A stretch of DNA of 22,555 nucleotides, taken from assembly GCA_003353825.1 (NCBI GenBank), contig PIVW01000032.1:1-22555 (forward strand), given 5' to 3'. This document shows, piece after piece, positions 7,829 to 18,100 of the stretch (within the stretch, counting starts at the first letter, position 1; the number at the start of each line of letters is the position of its first letter). The stretch comes from Chloroflexota bacterium (GTDB lineage: Bacteria; Chloroflexota; Anaerolineae; J102). Position numbers and translations under genes: made by a program. The notes under the pieces were generated by a model. The model did no database searches. It was not told the origin of the DNA and saw only the letters and a list, made by a program, of their open reading frames with translations.

Positions 7829-9877
7829 AACTTCCTCGACCATTTTGATTCGCTCCCAGGCTGGGAGATCATCGTCGTCGTGGAGGCTGCGGCGTAGTTC
7901 CATGATCTGATCGCGCAGCACGGCAGCCTGTTCAAACTGCAACTGTCTTGCTGACTCTTGCATCTGTTTCTCCAGCTCTTTAATCAGGCGGATGCGCTCA
8001 GGTCGAGGAAGTAAACTTAGGCTGGGGATCGTCTCACCGCCGGTTTCGTAAACGGGGCCGGGTTCGGCCAGGGCAGTTTCGGTAGCCACACGCTGGGTGA
8101 GGTCATGGACCTGCTTGATGATGGACCGTGGCTCGATGCCATGTTCCTGGTTATAAGCTTCCTGAATGCTGCGGCGGCGATCGGTTTCGTCGATAGCCCG
8201 ACGCATGGAATTGGTGATACGATCAGCGTACATGATCACTTTACCTTCGAGATGGCGGGCAGCACGGCCGATAATCTGGATCAAGGCTGTGTCTGAACGC
8301 AAAAAGCCTTCTTTGTCTGCGTCGAGGATAGCGATCAGGCTCACCTCTGGCAAATCCAAACCCTCACGTAAAAGATTGATCCCGACTATGACATCGTACA
8401 CGCCCAGGCGCAGGTCTCGCAGGATCTCGACACGTTCGAGGGTGTGGACCTCGGAATGCAGGTAGTGTACCTTGAAACCAAGTTCGGCCAGGTAGTCGGC
8501 CAGATCCTCGGACATTCGCTTGGTCAGGGTGGTGATCAACACCCGCTGGCCTCGATTCACTCGCTGCTTGAGTTCCTTGACCAAGTCGTCGACCTGCCCC
8601 TCGGTAGGGCGAAGAACGACGGTAGGATCGATCAGGCCGGTCGGGCGGATGATCTGTTCCACGATCTGCTCTGACTTCTCACGTTCGTAGGGCCCGGGCG
8701 TGGCCGACACGAAAACCACCTGATTGATCAGTTCTTCGAACTCATCGAACTGCAGCGGCCGGTTATCTAGCGCCGACGGCAACCGGAAACCATGGTCGAC
8801 AAGCACCTGCTTGCGGGAACGGTCGCCACGATACATGCCCCGAAACTGCGGGATCGTCATATGCGATTCGTCCACAAAGATCAGGTAATCATCGGGGAAG
8901 TAATCGAGCAAGGTCCAGGGGCGTGAACCTGGTTCTCGGCGCGCCAGCGGTCGGGAGTAATTCTCGACTCCCGAACAATATCCGACCTCCTGTAGCATCT
9001 CCAGATCATAATTGACGCGCTGTTGGATGCGCTGCGCCTCCAACAATTTCCCCTGCGATTCGAACAATTTGACCTGTTCTGCCAGCTCGCCGGCGATATC
9101 CTCTATCGCTTCATTGAGCTTATCCTGGGGCGTGATAAAATGTCTGGCGGGGAAGATCTCAATGCTCTGATGGTCTTCGAGGATTTCGCCGGTCAGGGCA
9201 TCGATTTGCGTGATTCGCTCGATGTCGTCTCCCCAGAACTCGATGCGATAGGCGTAGGTGGCATAAGCTGGCATGACCTCGAGCGTGTCGCCACGCACAC
9301 GGAACTTGCCTGTCTGCAACACCAAATCATTGCGGCTGTAATGGATATCGACCAGATGCCGCAGTAAGTTGTTCCGACGCCTTGTTTCCCCTACCTTCAT
9401 TTCGATGGCTACCCGGCCATAATCTTCAGGGCTGCCCAGACCATAGATTGAGGACACCGATGCAACGATTACGACATCACGCCGGCTAAAGAGTGAAGAG
9501 GTAGATGCCAGACGCAGCCTATCAATCTCCTCATTGATCTGCGCGTCTTTTTCGATAAAGGTGTCGGTGCGAGGCAGGTAGGCTTCGGGCTGGTAGTAGT
9601 CGTAGTAACTGACAAAGTACTCGACGGCACTCTGTGGGAAGAAATCTTTGAACTCAGAGTAGAGCTGGGCGGCCAGGGTTTTATTGTGGGCTAACACCAG
9701 GGCGGGGCGTTGCACGGCCTCGATCACTTTGCCCATGACAAAGGTCTTGCCTGTGCCGGTGGCGCCAAGCAAGGTCTGATACTTCATGCCCTGTTCGTTC
9801 TGTTCGATCAGAGCCTCGATGGCTTTGGGTTGGTCTCCGGTGGGCTGGAATTCAGAAACAAGCTGGAAATCAGGCAT
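7823..9877 (-). CDS. uvrB: Excinuclease ABC subunit B
   Basis: The 684-aa protein is full-length UvrB, the damage-verifying helicase of nucleotide excision repair that is loaded by UvrA and recruits UvrC. Walker A is GATGTGKT (38-45). The DNA-threading beta-hairpin with clustered tyrosines is at about 90-110 ([17 protein letters not shown]), and the DESH box is at 336-339. The helicase motifs are [12 protein letters not shown] (500-511) and QIIGRAAR (534-541). A C-terminal UVR domain for UvrC contact covers about 629-664. The start matches the usual N-terminus ([14 protein letters not shown]). There is no clear Shine-Dalgarno. An SOS-type promoter lies about 200 bp upstream, which fits damage induction. 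Its stop codon lies inside the octamer array that separates it from gyrA. Confidence 0.98.
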   Translation of the reverse strand: MPDFQLVSEFQPTGDQPKAIEALIEQNEQGMKYQTLLGATGTGKTFVMGKVIEAVQRPALVLAHNKTLAAQLYSEFKDFFPQSAVEYFVSYYDYYQPEAYLPRTDTFIEKDAQINEEIDRLRLASTSSLFSRRDVVIVASVSSIYGLGSPEDYGRVAIEMKVGETRRRNNLLRHLVDIHYSRNDLVLQTGKFRVRGDTLEVMPAYATYAYRIEFWGDDIERITQIDALTGEILEDHQSIEIFPARHFITPQDKLNEAIEDIAGELAEQVKLFESQGKLLEAQRIQQRVNYDLEMLQEVGYCSGVENYSRPLARREPGSRPWTLLDYFPDDYLIFVDESHMTIPQFRGMYRGDRSRKQVLVDHGFRLPSALDNRPLQFDEFEELINQVVFVSATPGPYEREKSEQIVEQIIRPTGLIDPTVVLRPTEGQVDDLVKELKQRVNRGQRVLITTLTKRMSEDLADYLAELGFKVHYLHSEVHTLERVEILRDLRLGVYDVIVGINLLREGLDLPEVSLIAILDADKEGFLRSDTALIQIIGRAARHLEGKVIMYADRITNSMRRAIDETDRRRSIQEAYNQEHGIEPRSIIKQVHDLTQRVATETALAEPGPVYETGGETIPSLSLLPRPERIRLIKELEKQMQESARQLQFEQAAVLRDQIMELRRSLHDDDDLPAWERIKMVEEVV

Positions 9878-9990
9878 AGGGTGAATCGACTCTTAGATTG
9901 AGTGTATCTAGGATCAGAAAGAGAAGAAAACGATACTGCGTACCGAGTGGAGTGGGGAATCGGTTTTTGATAATGGAAGAGCGGAGAGCC

Positions 9991-9999
9991 AGTATACCA
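9991..9999 (-). promoter_or_regulatory. Possible second uvrB promoter (extended -10)
   Basis: On the minus strand the sequence reads TGGTATACT, an extended -10, about 115 nt before the uvrB ATG. No recognisable -35 precedes it. It would give a shorter leader than the SOS-type promoter further upstream. Confidence 0.3.
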
Positions 10000-10064
10000 G
10001 AAGTTGCGCCACGAACCCCTACTTCTTGGGTAGCTTGTAAGACTTCCAAAATAAGTGACACTTA

Positions 10065-10076
10065 GAACATAAGTTC
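10065..10076 (-). promoter_or_regulatory. LexA/SOS-box-like operator of uvrB
   Basis: The palindrome GAACTTATGTTC (minus strand) matches the GAAC-N4-GTTC core of Gram-positive type LexA boxes. It begins 6 nt after the -10 of the uvrB promoter, so a bound repressor would cover the start site. uvrB is a classic SOS gene, which strengthens the assignment. A second palindrome, TAAGTGACACTTA (10052-10064), abuts it; its role is unknown. Confidence 0.65.
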
Positions 10077-10082
10077 GCTTGT

Positions 10083-10111
10083 ATTATACACTTTTTTAAC
10101 GTCGATGTCTA
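10083..10111 (-). promoter_or_regulatory. uvrB: uvrB promoter
   Basis: On the minus strand, TAGACA (10106-10111) and a perfect TATAAT (10083-10088) are 17 bp apart. Transcription would start near 10076, inside the LexA-like box, and give a leader of about 200 nt. Confidence 0.7.
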
Positions 10112-10141
10112 CCCCGGTTTGCCACTGCCTGAACGCCCGTT

Positions 10142-10170
10142 TTGAATGATATTTTGCTTTCAGCTATACT
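10142..10170 (+). promoter_or_regulatory. Promoter of the two-TM membrane protein gene
   Basis: TTGAAT (10142-10147) and TATACT (10165-10170) are separated by exactly 17 bp. The expected start near 10177 leaves only about 10 nt before the ATG at 10187, so the mRNA would be nearly leaderless. The promoter is divergent from the uvrB promoter and 30 bp away from it. Confidence 0.7.
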
Positions 10171-10186
10171 GGTTTGCGGATGACCT

Positions 10187-10693
10187 ATGACTATTCAAGA
10201 GAGTGTGATATTTAGAGAAGAACAGTCCTTCACAAAAACCTGGGTGATGGGCCTGGTGATCATGATTGCTGCCCTAATGTGGTGGGGGTTCATCCAACAG
10301 ATAGTGCTAGGTGAGCCCTGGGGTTCAGACCCGGCGCCGGACTGGTTCATGTGGCTCTTCTGGCTAGTGTTCGGCATTGGTTTTCCGCTGGGGTTTTTGC
10401 GCATGAAACTGGTGATCGAAGTACAGCGGGATGTTCTCCAGATTAGCTACTGGCCCTTTAGCAAGCGTATAATCGCCTACAACGAGATCGAACGAGTGCA
10501 AGCGCGCAGTTATCAGCCGATCAGGGAATATGGTGGTTGGGGAATCAAAGGATGGTCGAAAAACCGCATGGCCTATAATGTGAAAGGCAAGCAAGGGGTC
10601 GAGTTATTCCTGATGGACGGGCGCACTGTTATGCTGGGGTCACAGTACGCTCCTGAGCTGGAAAAAGCGATCACCTTGCAGATGCGCTCCTGA
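10187..10693 (+). CDS. Conserved small membrane protein with PH-like C-terminal domain
   Basis: The 168-aa protein has two membrane helices (about 17-39 and 53-73) followed by a soluble domain of about 95 residues with strands typical of bacterial PH-like domains (VIEVQRDVLQISYWPF, RIIAYNEIERVQARSY, VELFLMDGRTVMLGS). The motif REYGGWGIKG (113-122) is strongly conserved in a family of uncharacterised two-TM proteins that I recall by this pattern (DUF6141-like); the family name is from memory. It is expected in the cytoplasmic membrane with the PH-like part inside. No function is known to me. The gene stands alone, has its own well-formed promoter, and lacks a clear Shine-Dalgarno, consistent with a very short leader. 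Confidence 0.82.
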   Translation: MTIQESVIFREEQSFTKTWVMGLVIMIAALMWWGFIQQIVLGEPWGSDPAPDWFMWLFWLVFGIGFPLGFLRMKLVIEVQRDVLQISYWPFSKRIIAYNEIERVQARSYQPIREYGGWGIKGWSKNRMAYNVKGKQGVELFLMDGRTVMLGSQYAPELEKAITLQMRS

Positions 10694-11151
10694 CCAGAAT
10701 TCTGCCGGCAATTGAATAGGGTGTGTCCTAGATGAGTTATTGGCATGCCCTTGTGCTTTGTTCTTTAGCCAGGTTGCGAATAAGGTCATTCCAGAAAGCC
10801 TTGGAGTGGGCAGGGAAGGACATTAAGAAATATCTGGTTCTGCCGGATTCTGTGGTTTTGGATGTTTTGCACTTCACGACGCATGAAATTTCGCATTTTT
10901 ACCATGAAATTGCACCTCCAGTATAGAAATTTGGCCCGCATACAGTATGTAATCGAAAAAAGCCACTATATGTTGTGTAATTCTTTTGGGTTATTTCCAC
11001 CCACCACAGAATCCGGTAGAACTAGGCTTTTTCATAGCGCTTGATTCCCTCTATTATACTTCATTTACCCTATTTCAACACCATTTCTTGTGCGAATCAA
11101 GCCTTTTCACCATTGAAACGCATTCTAACTCTTGAGCACCGTCACGGATCC
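10694..11151. other. AT-richer non-coding stretch before the decayed ABC operon
   Basis: About 460 bases hold no convincing gene. Short open frames here lack ribosome sites and family features. The stretch contains an inverted-repeat-bounded element (10834-11025). It ends where recognisable DppB sequence begins abruptly, so it probably marks a rearrangement point that removed the 5' part of the operon. Confidence 0.6.
10834..11025. mobile_element. 192-bp element bounded by 23-bp inverted repeats
   Basis: The arms at 10834-10856 and 11003-11025 match at 21 of 23 positions; the core, reading inward, is CCGGATTCTGTGGT in both. Beyond the core the arms diverge. No transposase is encoded and no flanking target duplication is visible, so it may be a MITE, a deletion derivative of an insertion sequence, or two ends left after internal loss. 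It sits directly upstream of the truncated dppB. Confidence 0.55.
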
Positions 11152-11610
11152 AGGTTAGACAGCATCCTCACCGGCAATAAGGAAGCGCTTATAAGCAGCG
11201 TCAGACATCTGATACTACCGGCGATAACATTGGGGGCAGCGGTGGCTGCCATCGTTGCCAGAGTGCTTCGTTCCAGTTTGTTGGAGATATTGCGTAGCGA
11301 TTATGTCAAGTTAGCGCGGACGAAGGGTGCCAGCGAGAATAGAGTCGTGTTGAAGCATGCCACCCGCAACGCCCTCATCCCCACGGTGACGGTCGTGGGT
11401 TTGCAAGTGGGTGTGCTATTAGGTGGGAATATGATCGTAGAGACGGTGTTTGGTTGGCTCGGCCTCGGGCGTTTGGTCGTAGATGCCATTTTTAACCGTG
11501 ACTTCCCCTTGGTGCAGGGTGCTGTTATGATCTACGCTTTCACGTTTGTTGCCGCTACCCTGATTGTCGATGTTCTCTACACCTATCTGAACCCCAGGAT
11601 CGAGATGTGA
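11152..11610 (+). pseudogene. dppB: Peptide ABC transporter permease DppB/OppB, 5' truncated
   Basis: Only the last ~150 residues of a DppB-type inner-membrane permease are present, against roughly 310-330 in full members. The sequence begins at about RLDSILTGN. It includes the EAA-type cytoplasmic loop that contacts the ATPases (YVKLARTKGASENRVVLKHA), the helices around VGVLLGGNMIVETVFGW, and a normal end (YLNPRIEM). An ATG at 11041 is in frame, but its 37 leading residues do not resemble the family, so the open frame is probably fortuitous. The N-terminal membrane half is missing, so a functional permease is unlikely. Next in line is dppC, 3 bp downstream. Confidence 0.88.
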
Positions 11611-11613
11611 GCC

Positions 11614-12188
11614 ATGGCTAGTACTACGGACATGAGCGCACGACCCGGCTGGCAGCATAGAGAGGGCATTCGTCTCAGGCTGTTAAAACACAACCTGGGC
11701 AATTTCTGGATCGATTTACGCAAGCATCCTGTTGCCTTGTTTGCCGGTGTCGTGATCATTCTTTACATCCTGGCTGCCATTTTCGCACCACTTATTACGA
11801 TCCACGATCCTGAAGTTGGAAGCCTTCGCCAACGCTCTGAACCACCGGTGTTCATGGATGGCGGCACCTGGACTCATCCGCTTGGCGCCGATGGCCAGGG
11901 ACGGGATATTTATACCCGCATCGTCTACGGCGCCCGTGTATCCCTTTGGCGACGCTACGCATGGGTTTTATGATTGTGACCGAAGCCAGCCTCAGTTTTC
12001 TTGGTCTCGGCATCCAGCCGCCAACACCGGCATGGGGCAGTATGGTCGCCGATGGCCGCAACTCTTTGCTCAATGCCTGGTGGGTATCCACAATGCCCGG
12101 CCTCGCCATTGTCTTCCTGGTCCTGGCCATCAACCTGTTTGGCGAGGGACTGCGCGATATCCTGGATCCAAGATTGAAGATTGAGTAA
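11614..12188 (+). pseudogene. dppC: Peptide ABC transporter permease DppC/OppC with internal deletion
   Basis: The start is normal: a basic N-terminus, one membrane helix (about residues 41-60), then the DppC pattern HPLGADGQGRDIYTRIVYGARVSL. Just after this, near 11945, the frame switches and the sequence resumes at ATLRMGFMIVTEASLSFLGLG, the late part of the same family, running to the proper end (GEGLRDILDPRLKIE). About 110-120 residues are missing, judged from family length; they would hold several membrane helices and the EAA loop. In the first frame translation stops at 11973. The product cannot work as a permease. Both flanks are well conserved, so the deletion looks recent, or is an assembly error. 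Confidence 0.9.
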
Positions 12189-12248
12189 AGTAAAAGCACA
12201 TCTAGATAGATTCTCCTTCACCCACCCTTCCCTTTTGAACTCGCGAAC

Positions 12249-13095
12249 ATGAATGACGACCAGCAACCACTGCTTTAACTTCGAAATGTGACCACAGCGT
12301 TTCCTACACAACGTGGCGAAGTGCGCGCTGTGGAAGCTGTAAATTAGACGGTGCACAAAGGTCAGATCTTAGGACTGGTTGGCGAATCGGGATGTGGAAA
12401 GAGTACCGTGTTACTCTCAATCCTTGGTTTGATCGCTCATCCAGGCCGGATAGAAAAAGGCGAGATCCTGTTCGAGGGGGTTAATCTGCTGGAACGCACG
12501 TCCAAGCAAATGCGTAATCTGCGGGGCAAAGATATCGCCATGATCTTCCAGGACCCGTTGAGCACGCTCAATCCGGCGTTCCCTGTGGGCGAACAGATCC
12601 GGGAATCACTGCGCCTGCATAACATGATGCCAGGCGCGCCCTGGCCGTTTGATCGAACTCGTAAGTCACAAGAGAAAAAACGTATATTGGAAGTGATGTC
12701 AGAGGTGGGCATTCCCGCTGCCGAAGACCGATACCGCATGTATCCGCACGAATTTAGCGGCGGCATGCAACAGCGCGCCCTCGCCGCCATCGGGCTGGCC
12801 TGCAACCCCAAAGTACTGTTAGCCGACGAGCCCACAACTGCGCTGTATTCCCAATATCGGTCAGCGCCGGCCAATCGAACCCATTCCTGGCAATGTACCC
12901 GATCTGGCGAATTTGCCACCGGGTTGCGCGTTTAGTCCTCGCTGTCGTTATACCCAACCTGTCTGCGACGAAGGTTTTCTCCGCTTGCAGCCGCTGCCAT
13001 CGACCCCTGATTCGGCCGACAATCATCGAGATCAAGACCACTTGGCGCGTTGTTTGCGCCTGACAGACTACCAGATTCCCCAAGCGGAGCGATAG
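12249..13095 (+). pseudogene. oppD: Peptide ABC transporter ATPase OppD/DppD with stops and internal deletion
   Basis: Reading from ATG 12249, the frame gives M-N-D-D-Q-Q-P-L-L, then TAA (12276-12278), then LRNVTTAFPTQRGEVRAVEA, then TAG (12345-12347), and continues into GQILGLVGESGCGKST (Walker A), FQDPLSTLNP (Q-loop), FSGGMQQRA (signature) and VLLADEPTTAL (Walker B). At about 12845 the frame changes and the sequence jumps to the C-terminal OppD extension, IPNIGQRRPIEPIPGNVPDL...PPGCAFSPRC. About 75 residues, including the switch histidine, are missing. The enzyme would normally power peptide import together with DppBC and OppF. Two nonsense codons plus a deletion make this a clear pseudogene. 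The part after 12351 is open and could still be translated as a fragment. Confidence 0.92.
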
Positions 13096-13098
13096 GCC

Positions 13099-13951
13099 AT
13101 GCCCAAAGTGGATTATTCGCAGCCGCCTTTAATCGAAGGCCGGGATCTGGTCAAATACTTTCCTATCCAGCCCAGCCTCCTGGCCAAAGCCCTGGCCGGA
13201 CGTAAAGAGCAAGAGGTGAAGGCGGTCGATGGTGTTGATATCGCTATCTGGCCGGGTGAGACGCTGGGTCTTGTGGGGGAGAGCGGTTGCGGCAAGACCA
13301 CTCTGGGCCGCATCCTGACCCTGCTCCATGAACCTACTGCCGGGGAACTGCGTTTCCAGGATAAGGTCGTGATCGATCACAAGGTCGAAATCACACAAAG
13401 TAATGGTGAGATCGAGCAGGCGCCATTCTACCAATTGACTCAGATCGTGTTCCAAAATCCTTACTCCTCCCTCAATCCTCGAAAAACGGTCCGAGATATT
13501 TTAACCGTACCACTCAAAGTGCGTGGAATGCGTAATGGCCAGGAAATCGAAGAGGAAGTCCGGCGATTACTCGACCGTGTTGGGCTCTCCCCACAACATA
13601 TAGATCGCTATCCCCATCAATTCAGCGGTGGGCAGCGTCAGCGTATCGGCATAGCCAGGGCTTTGGCAATGCGCCCGCAACTGATCATAGCTGACGAGCC
13701 GGTGTCGAGCCTGGATGTCTCGATTCAAGCACAGGTGATCAATCTACCGAGCACTGTTGGCAGCCGTGCCCGTTGTCGAAAAGAGTAAGCGAACAGAGCG
13801 CATCATTCTTATGGGCGATGTGCCTAGCCCGATCGATCCGCCTGGCGGTTGCCCTTTTCATCCTCGCTGTTTTGCAAAAGTCGGTACAATTTGTGAAATG
13901 GAGACACCGCCCTTTTTCCAAGTTGACGGGCAGCAAGTTGGAGGCCTGTGA
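13099..13951 (+). pseudogene. oppF: Peptide ABC transporter ATPase OppF/DppF with internal deletion
   Basis: The first 215 or so residues are a good OppF: LVKYFPIQ, then GESGCGKTT (Walker A), VFQNPYSSLNP (Q-loop), FSGGQRQRIGIARAL (signature), LIIADEPVSSLD (Walker B and D-loop). Right after SIQAQVINL, at about 13745, the frame shifts and the text continues as [28 protein letters not shown] and PFHPRC, the usual OppF C-terminus, ending at 13951. Roughly 50 residues with the H-loop histidine are lost. The first frame terminates at 13788. The start lies 3 bp after the oppD end, so the original operon spacing is kept. The product should be inactive because the switch histidine is absent. Confidence 0.91.
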
Positions 13952-13955
13952 TTTT

Positions 13956-14917
13956 ATGGCGGAGTATGGTCGGCCAACCTGGGACATGCTGCGCGGGATT
14001 GGAGTAGGTCTGGACATCGAGTGGGAGCAGTTGCAGCGCTATACACTCAGTTCCTATTTGCTCGACTTTCGGCACAAAGTGGCTGCGTCGACGAATGAGG
14101 ATGAGGCATAGAGGGGGGTTGTACTACATTTGCAGCCTCAGCCTCAGCGCCAGCAGGCTGCGACGGTATGCTATTGCTGGCCAAAAACCGGGACTATCGG
14201 CTCGACCACCTGGAACTGCAGTCGTTGACGTATAGCACGCCAGAACAGGGCTATCGATATCTCCACCTTGGCAGCGCCGGCAGTCTCGGTGTGTTTAGCC
14301 CTGGAATGAACGAACGTGGTCTGGCGGTAACCGACACACATGTGGTCTCGATAGATATCGGTCCTGGCTTACCTCGCTATGCACTGATGCAGGAACTGCT
14401 GGAACGCTGTGATTCGGTGCCTTCCGCAGTCGATTATCTGCGCAGTGTCGTACACATGGGAGCGGGCACGCTGGTGCTCGTGGATGCCGAGGGAGGGTTG
14501 GCCACATGCGAGAGCGCTTACCTCCATTCCCACATCGAGATGAAAACAGAGGGATGGGTACTGCGCACCAACCATTTCCTTAGTGATGGTCTGAAGGAAC
14601 TGTGGCTAGATACCAATCCAGAAGAACAACGTGGCAACTCACAGGCCCGTTATGCGTTTGTCAGCGAAGCGTTGGACGCATCGTTCGAGATGATCGATGT
14701 GGCGTGGGTGCAGGCACTGCTGTCAACGCATGAACAGGATCTGAGATGTCTTTGCCATCACCCTGATGAAACGTCTAAAAAGGCAACGATACTGTCCTCT
14801 GTGTTCTTGCCTGCAACAAAGCAGGTTTGGCTTGCGGATGGTATACCCTGTGGGGCGAATTGGGAACGGCTCGAGTTTGACAGATCCTTCCTGCCTGGGG
14901 CTAAATGGCATCCGTAG
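13956..14917 (+). pseudogene. C45-family autoproteolytic acyltransferase/hydrolase, frameshifted
   Basis: The main frame reads GGCTTFAAS (catalytic Cys codon at 14120-14122), LLLAKNRDYRL, GMNERGLAVTD, GTLVLVDAEGGLATCES and LRTNHFLSDGL. These are marks of the Ntn-hydrolase family of acyl-CoA:6-aminopenicillanate acyltransferase (peptidase C45). The enzyme is made as a precursor, cut before the Cys, and hydrolyses or transfers amide-linked acyl groups. The N-terminal part (M-A-E-Y-G-R-P-T-W-D-M-L from 13956, with GGAGG at 13940-13944) is in another frame and stops at 14111, ten bases before the Cys codon. One indel near 14090-14110 would rejoin them. The propeptide (about 52 residues) is short for the family. 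A start at ATG 14168 would omit the Cys. It follows the peptide-importer remnants and may have processed imported substrates. Confidence 0.83.
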
Positions 14918-15100
14918 TGCAACCCATGCGGACGATCATGTCCCTTTTGTATGCACGCTGTAGCCAAACTACCGCTGTAGCAGTTTCACTTTCTGCAGGC
15001 CGGCGGCGCAAGGTAATCAGGGCGGATCAGGGAATCCAGTGTCATATCTCGCAACTCCTCACAAAAACGTGTGGCGTGTAATTCACGCCGGGTGAAATTT

Positions 15101-18100
15101 ATGTCAAAACCACAACGCCTGTTATTACTCGCTATTGTACTGACTGCAACTGGCTTGGGCCTTTCTGTTCTCTCGGGTGGGACCGTTGCCGCACCACCTA
15201 CGCCCGATGACGTTCAGACAACGCCCCAGCCTGTCCTTACCTTTTTCGAGGACATCAGCGAATGGAGCATGACGAGCGGCTTCATCTACCTGACCGATAC
15301 CTGCACGGATTTTTCTACCCAGACGACAGCCTACATCAGGCGTCGCGCTATCAACAGCACGATTATGACGACGCTTGAGTCGATCAACTCCAAGCCCCAA
15401 TGCCGGACTTTCCGCCATGCCGTAACCGACGAAAGCGGTATCTACTACTACAATCGGAACCTCGGCCGGATCGAAGCCATCTACAGCGACGCGCCCACCG
15501 ATCCCCCCACGCCACTGGCCACAATCGGTGATTGGACGCGCATCGGTTTTGGCAAGGGCATCAGCACGTTGCGCACCGATCTCTACTCTGTTTACTGGAT
15601 TGAGGTCAGACCCGGTGGCGAATTCACCCCTGACGATATCAGAATCAGACGCGTCTCCAAAAACGGGGGAACGCCCTCCACCCGGATTAGCTATACCACA
15701 GCCAAACAGGCTTCGTTTTACGGATTGGGCATTACCAGCAGCCATATCTGGTGGACTGATGGAGATGGCCTGAACCGCATCAGCAGTTGCACCTTGCAAC
15801 CATGCCTGCCGGGGCCGGTCACCAAAACCGTCGAATTTCCCATCTCGTCGGGCGAGGGACATATTCAGGTCAGCGGTTCCAGTGTTTTCTGGTGGAACGG
15901 CGACGATAATCCCGAGCGGATTCGTCGCACGAGATGCTCGTTCCTAGGCGGCAATTGCTCAACATCAACCTTCTATACTGCCGGCAGTCAAACGCCGATC
16001 GCTGGCCTTGCCGCCAGCGGGGATGCAGCTTTCTGGGTGGAAGATGTGCCGCTGTCCGGTCGCCGGCTGCGGCGTAAGCCAATCAGCAGCGGCGTGGCCG
16101 AAACCCTGGTCGAAGGTATTCAGTTGAGCGCGCCATACGTCGATGTTGACGGCGTCTATTTCAAGCAGGACCGGCGCACGATCTCCCGCCTTCCATTCGA
16201 CGCCGACGCCCTCACCCGCGAGATCAGTATCAATGCCTGGGAAGTAACCCAGGGCATTCAACGACCCACCAATGACGTTCCCCTGGTGGCAGGCAAGAGT
16301 ACCTTCGTCCGTCTCTATCCCACGTTGGTCGATGGCGTTGATGTGGGCGCGCTCACAGCCGAACTGCATGGCTCCCGCAACGGCCAACCCCTACCCGGTT
16401 CCCCGATCTATCCGCTCAATGTCGCCATCCCCATCCCATCCGGCCTTTCTCTGGCAGACCGAGTGAAGCTGGACGGCGGTTGGGTCTTCCGGTTGCCCGA
16501 TAGCTGGACCCGTACAGGAGAAGGCCTGATTACCCAGACAGATACAACCATCACCCTGCGGGCCGCCATCGACCCATTCGACGCCTACGCAGGCAGTGAT
16601 AATCCTGGCAACAATGAAATAACGGGTGAGTTCCGCTTCATAGCCAAAGCGCCCACCTGTATAACCTTGCGGCCGGTTACCACCGACGGGCCGTATCAAC
16701 CCGTCTATGGTTTTAACATCAGCCAGGTACTGGAACTCACCGAGTCAATCCTGCCCTCAGCCAGAGTGATACCATTTCCCAAGAACGACCCACTTCGTGA
16801 AATCGACTGGTGCTGGAAAGGCCCCATCTATGGCCCATTCTGTTCCACGCCCTACGAACTGAGCGATGATGATTCGGGGTTGCTGACCAAAATGGGGTGG
16901 CTTGATTTCTGGGAAGATTCCCCCTCGATCTGCTTCTCGAATAACGCCCGTACACTCTATGGCGGTGTCATCCACAAAGACGCCACCTGGGATTGGGGAG
17001 GGCTGGCGCGCCGCGGCAAAGACCAGTTCCTGACAAAAGTGCCGGAATATGGCGACCCGATCAGCCGTCGCAGTGGGTTGGCGATGACGATGGTGCACGA
17101 GATTGGCCATAATTACGGGCGAAAACATATCGATTGCGGCGATCCTCTGCGCCCGGACTCCAACTATCCCTACCCCGGCGACATGCTAGACTTCAATCTA
17201 TCGCTCGATCATCCCGACCTCCACTTCGGGTTCGACCCGCTCCAGCAGGCACCTGTCAACCCTATTTCTACGAAAGATTTCATGTCCTACTGTGCTCCCG
17301 AATGGTACAGCGATTATACCTGGAGGGCGATTTTCAACAATACCCGTGACCCGATCTACATTCCTCCTCCTGCGGCAAGCGCGGCAGGCGATATTGTCCG
17401 CATTGCCGGTCTCATCAACGCAGAGAATGGCTCGGGAAGTCTTGACTACGCCTGGGCACTCTCCTCGGACATGGCAAGCGCCAGCCAACGGCAAGCGTGG
17501 TCGGACTCGCAAACCCAGGTTCAGAATCAACAGTCTGCGGGTCCCCGGTATCACCTACAACTGCTTGGCGGCGGCGGGCAGGTATTGGCCGATCAGGATA
17601 TCGAACTGGACGAGGTCGAAGATGACGAAGCAAACGGCCCGAGGCCCTTCGAACTTGTCATGACCGGCCCTGCTGAGGCGGTCACCCGAATCCAGCTTAT
17701 GGCGGATGAGACCGTTCTCGCCAACCTCTACCCGGGCACAAGCGAACCCGGCGTCGCCATCGACCAGCCTGCGGGCGGAACCGTTGCCGGCGATGAAATC
17801 ACCATTGGTTGGACGGCAAACGATCCTGACGGGGATCAGCTCTTTTATACCATCCAATACTCTGCCAATGGCGGCGACGAGTGGGTTCCTCTGCTTGCCA
17901 ACTATGGCGGAACAGGCGCGACCAACGAATCCATCACGCTCGATATTTCGGCTGAGGCCGGGACAGATGGCGCAAGCGCTCTGCTGCGCGTTCTCGTCAG
18001 CGATGGCTACAATACGGCCATGGCCACATCCCAACCCTTTACTGTCGCCAGACGAAGCCCGTTTGCAGCGATCACTAACCCCGGCATCGGTCAGATGTTT

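Noticed and set aside
10732..10926. Small protein of 64 aa after the PH-like gene
   Set aside because: No ribosome site, no recognisable domain, and it overlaps the inverted-repeat element.
11041..11151. In-frame ATG giving dppB a short N-terminus
   Set aside because: The 37 leading residues do not resemble a permease and no RBS is present; the frame is open by chance.
15071..15100. GTG start for the metalloprotease
   Set aside because: It would put ten polar residues before the signal peptide; ATG 15101 has a GGGTGA site at good distance.
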